A DNA stretch of 36,158 bases from Olsenella sp. GTDB lineage: Bacteria > Actinomycetota > Coriobacteriia > Coriobacteriales > Atopobiaceae. The stretch's first letter is position 1. Every line of letters begins with the position of its first letter. The stretch spans positions 1-36,158 of the forward strand of contig JAGAWD010000360.1 of NCBI GenBank assembly GCA_017941585.1, read 5' to 3'. The translations under genes and the position numbers were made by a program. Below are positions 34,926-36,158 of this stretch, one piece after another. The notes beneath the pieces are model-generated. The model worked only from the letters and a program-made list of their open reading frames with translations. It made no database searches and was not told the origin of the DNA.

Positions 34926-36158
34926 GTGGCAGACGACAACAACAACTTCAACGACGACCTCGAAAACGAGGCCGATGACCTCGACCTCAACGGCGAGGAT
35001 GTCGACGAGGAGACCGACGCCTTCGGTGCCGACGACTCTGACGACGAGGCCGACGAGGACGACTACGATGATGACTCCGACGAGGAGTATGGTGACGACT
35101 ACGACGAGGGGGGCGAGGGAGAGCAGAGCCTCAACCTCGCCGGCGCGGGCCTCTCCCATACCATCTCCGACGAGGCGGGAACCCGTCTCGACCTTACCGA
35201 CATCCACGGCGGCGCCCTCAAGCCGACGGACCTCTCATCCGAGATGAAGGCATCCTTCCTCGAGTACTCGATGTCCGTCATCGTAGCCCGCGCACTCCCG
35301 GACGTTCGCGACGGTCTCAAGCCTGTCCACAGGCGCATCCTCTACGCCATGAACGAGGCACACATCGTTCCCTCCCGCCCGCACAAGAAGAGTGCCTGGA
35401 CGGTCGGCGAGGTCATGGGCAAGTACCATCCGCACGGAGACGCCGCCATCTACGACTCGATGGTCCGCATGGCGCAGGACTTCTCCATGCGTCTGCCCCT
35501 GATTGACGGGCACGGCAACTTTGGCTCCATCGACGGCGATCCCCCCGCGGCCATGCGCTACACCGAGAGTCGCCTCACCTACGCGGCGATGGCCATGCTG
35601 CAGGACCTCGACAAGGAGACAGTCGACCTCCAACCCAACTACGACGAGTCCCTCCAGGAGCCCGCGGTCCTTCCCGCCCGCTTCCCCAACCTGCTCGTCA
35701 ACGGCTCGTCGGGCATCGCCGTCGGCATGGCGACCAACGTGCCTCCCCACAACCTCAAGGAGGTCGTCGACGCGGTCTGTCTCATGATCGACAACCCCGA
35801 CGCCACGACCGAAGAGCTCATGACGGTTCTTCCCGGCCCCGACTTCCCGACCGGCGGCATCATCATGGGCACCTCCGGCATCAAGGAGGCCTACGAGACT
35901 GGTCGAGGCACCATCACGGTCCGCTCGAAGGTGCACGTTGAGAACATCGGCAAGGGTGGCCGGCAGCGCCTCGTCGTTACCGAAATCCCCTATGCCGTCA
36001 ACAAGGGCACACTGCAGGAGCGCATTGCACAGCAGGTCAACGAGAAGCACATCGAGGGCATATCCGACATGCGCGACGAGTCCAACCGCAAGGGCATGCG
36101 CATTGTCATCGACCTCAAGAGTGGTGCCGTGCCCCAGGTCGTGCTCAACAACCTCTAC
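34926..36158 (+). CDS. gyrA: DNA gyrase subunit A with long acidic N-terminal extension (partial)
   Basis: The first 411 codons of GyrA; the rest lies beyond the window. The catalytic domain starts at [20 protein letters not shown] (Glu106), about 90 residues later than in E. coli. Residues 1-66 contain 36 Asp/Glu, giving an acidic, probably disordered tail. The GTG at 34926 has GAAAGG 7 nt upstream, and the frame is open from there, so the tail appears translated; no Met or GTG start with a good site stands nearer Glu106. The catalytic Tyr is in [10 protein letters not shown] (Tyr212). The quinolone region reads [11 protein letters not shown], with Ala at the positions of E. coli Ser83 and the next residue. 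Confidence 0.97.
   Translation, partial: MADDNNNFNDDLENEADDLDLNGEDVDEETDAFGADDSDDEADEDDYDDDSDEEYGDDYDEGGEGEQSLNLAGAGLSHTISDEAGTRLDLTDIHGGALKPTDLSSEMKASFLEYSMSVIVARALPDVRDGLKPVHRRILYAMNEAHIVPSRPHKKSAWTVGEVMGKYHPHGDAAIYDSMVRMAQDFSMRLPLIDGHGNFGSIDGDPPAAMRYTESRLTYAAMAMLQDLDKETVDLQPNYDESLQEPAVLPARFPNLLVNGSSGIAVGMATNVPPHNLKEVVDAVCLMIDNPDATTEELMTVLPGPDFPTGGIIMGTSGIKEAYETGRGTITVRSKVHVENIGKGGRQRLVVTEIPYAVNKGTLQERIAQQVNEKHIEGISDMRDESNRKGMRIVIDLKSGAVPQVVLNNLY

Overview
The window is the replication-origin region of a high-GC Gram-positive chromosome. The order rpmH-rnpA-yidD-yidC-jag on one strand and dnaA-dnaN-recF-dciA-gyrB-gyrA on the other, with rsmG and parAB nearby, is the classic bacterial oriC neighbourhood. 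The actinobacterial gene set (dciA-like gene after recF, fused PafBC-like WYL regulator), many GTG/TTG starts and an ATPase/winged-helix gene next to dnaA suggest class Coriobacteriia, perhaps an Olsenella/Atopobium-like genus. This assignment is inference from gene content; no 16S gene is present.

Layout. 1-3.3 kb (minus): argG and argH (argH cut by the window edge), preceded by a leader that reads as a ribosome-mediated arginine attenuator: a 33-codon ORF with 7 Arg codons, a terminator, and competing pairings. 3.5-5.3 kb: tRNA-Lys(TTT), an M29 aminopeptidase and tRNA-Gly(TCC), all minus. 5.3-7.2 kb: an unrecognised protein, a doubtful small ORF and a small glutaredoxin. 7.2-11.8 kb (minus): a 1539-residue M28-type membrane protein split by about 1100 acidic, repeat-rich residues. 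12.0-14.3 kb (plus): a double WYL regulator. 14.3-18.3 kb (minus): a DnaQ-DinG nuclease/helicase coupled to ddl. 18.5-19.6 kb (plus): rlmN.

19.7-23.3 kb (minus): a small YtxH-like membrane protein, parB, parA, a gene-free stretch with four parS sites, and rsmG. This block is visibly AT-richer than its surroundings. An ~800-bp segment without a recognisable gene separates rsmG from jag. 24.0-26.3 kb (minus): jag/khpB, yidC, yidD, rnpA, rpmH. The strand switch is at 26.3-26.7 kb. Then on plus come a GHKL-ATPase/winged-helix protein, dnaA, dnaN, recF, dciA, gyrB and the first part of gyrA, whose N-terminus carries a long acidic extension.

The core machinery fits together as initiation (DnaA, candidate DnaA boxes flanking dnaA), clamp and repair (DnaN, RecF), helicase loading (DciA), supercoiling (GyrAB), origin segregation (ParABS), and ribosome/RNA and membrane-insertion housekeeping (RpmH, RnpA, YidC, Jag, RsmG). 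The most novel-looking items are the argG attenuator, the origin-adjacent ATPase-wHTH fusion, the split and probably catalytically altered M28 protein, and the acidic GyrA extension.
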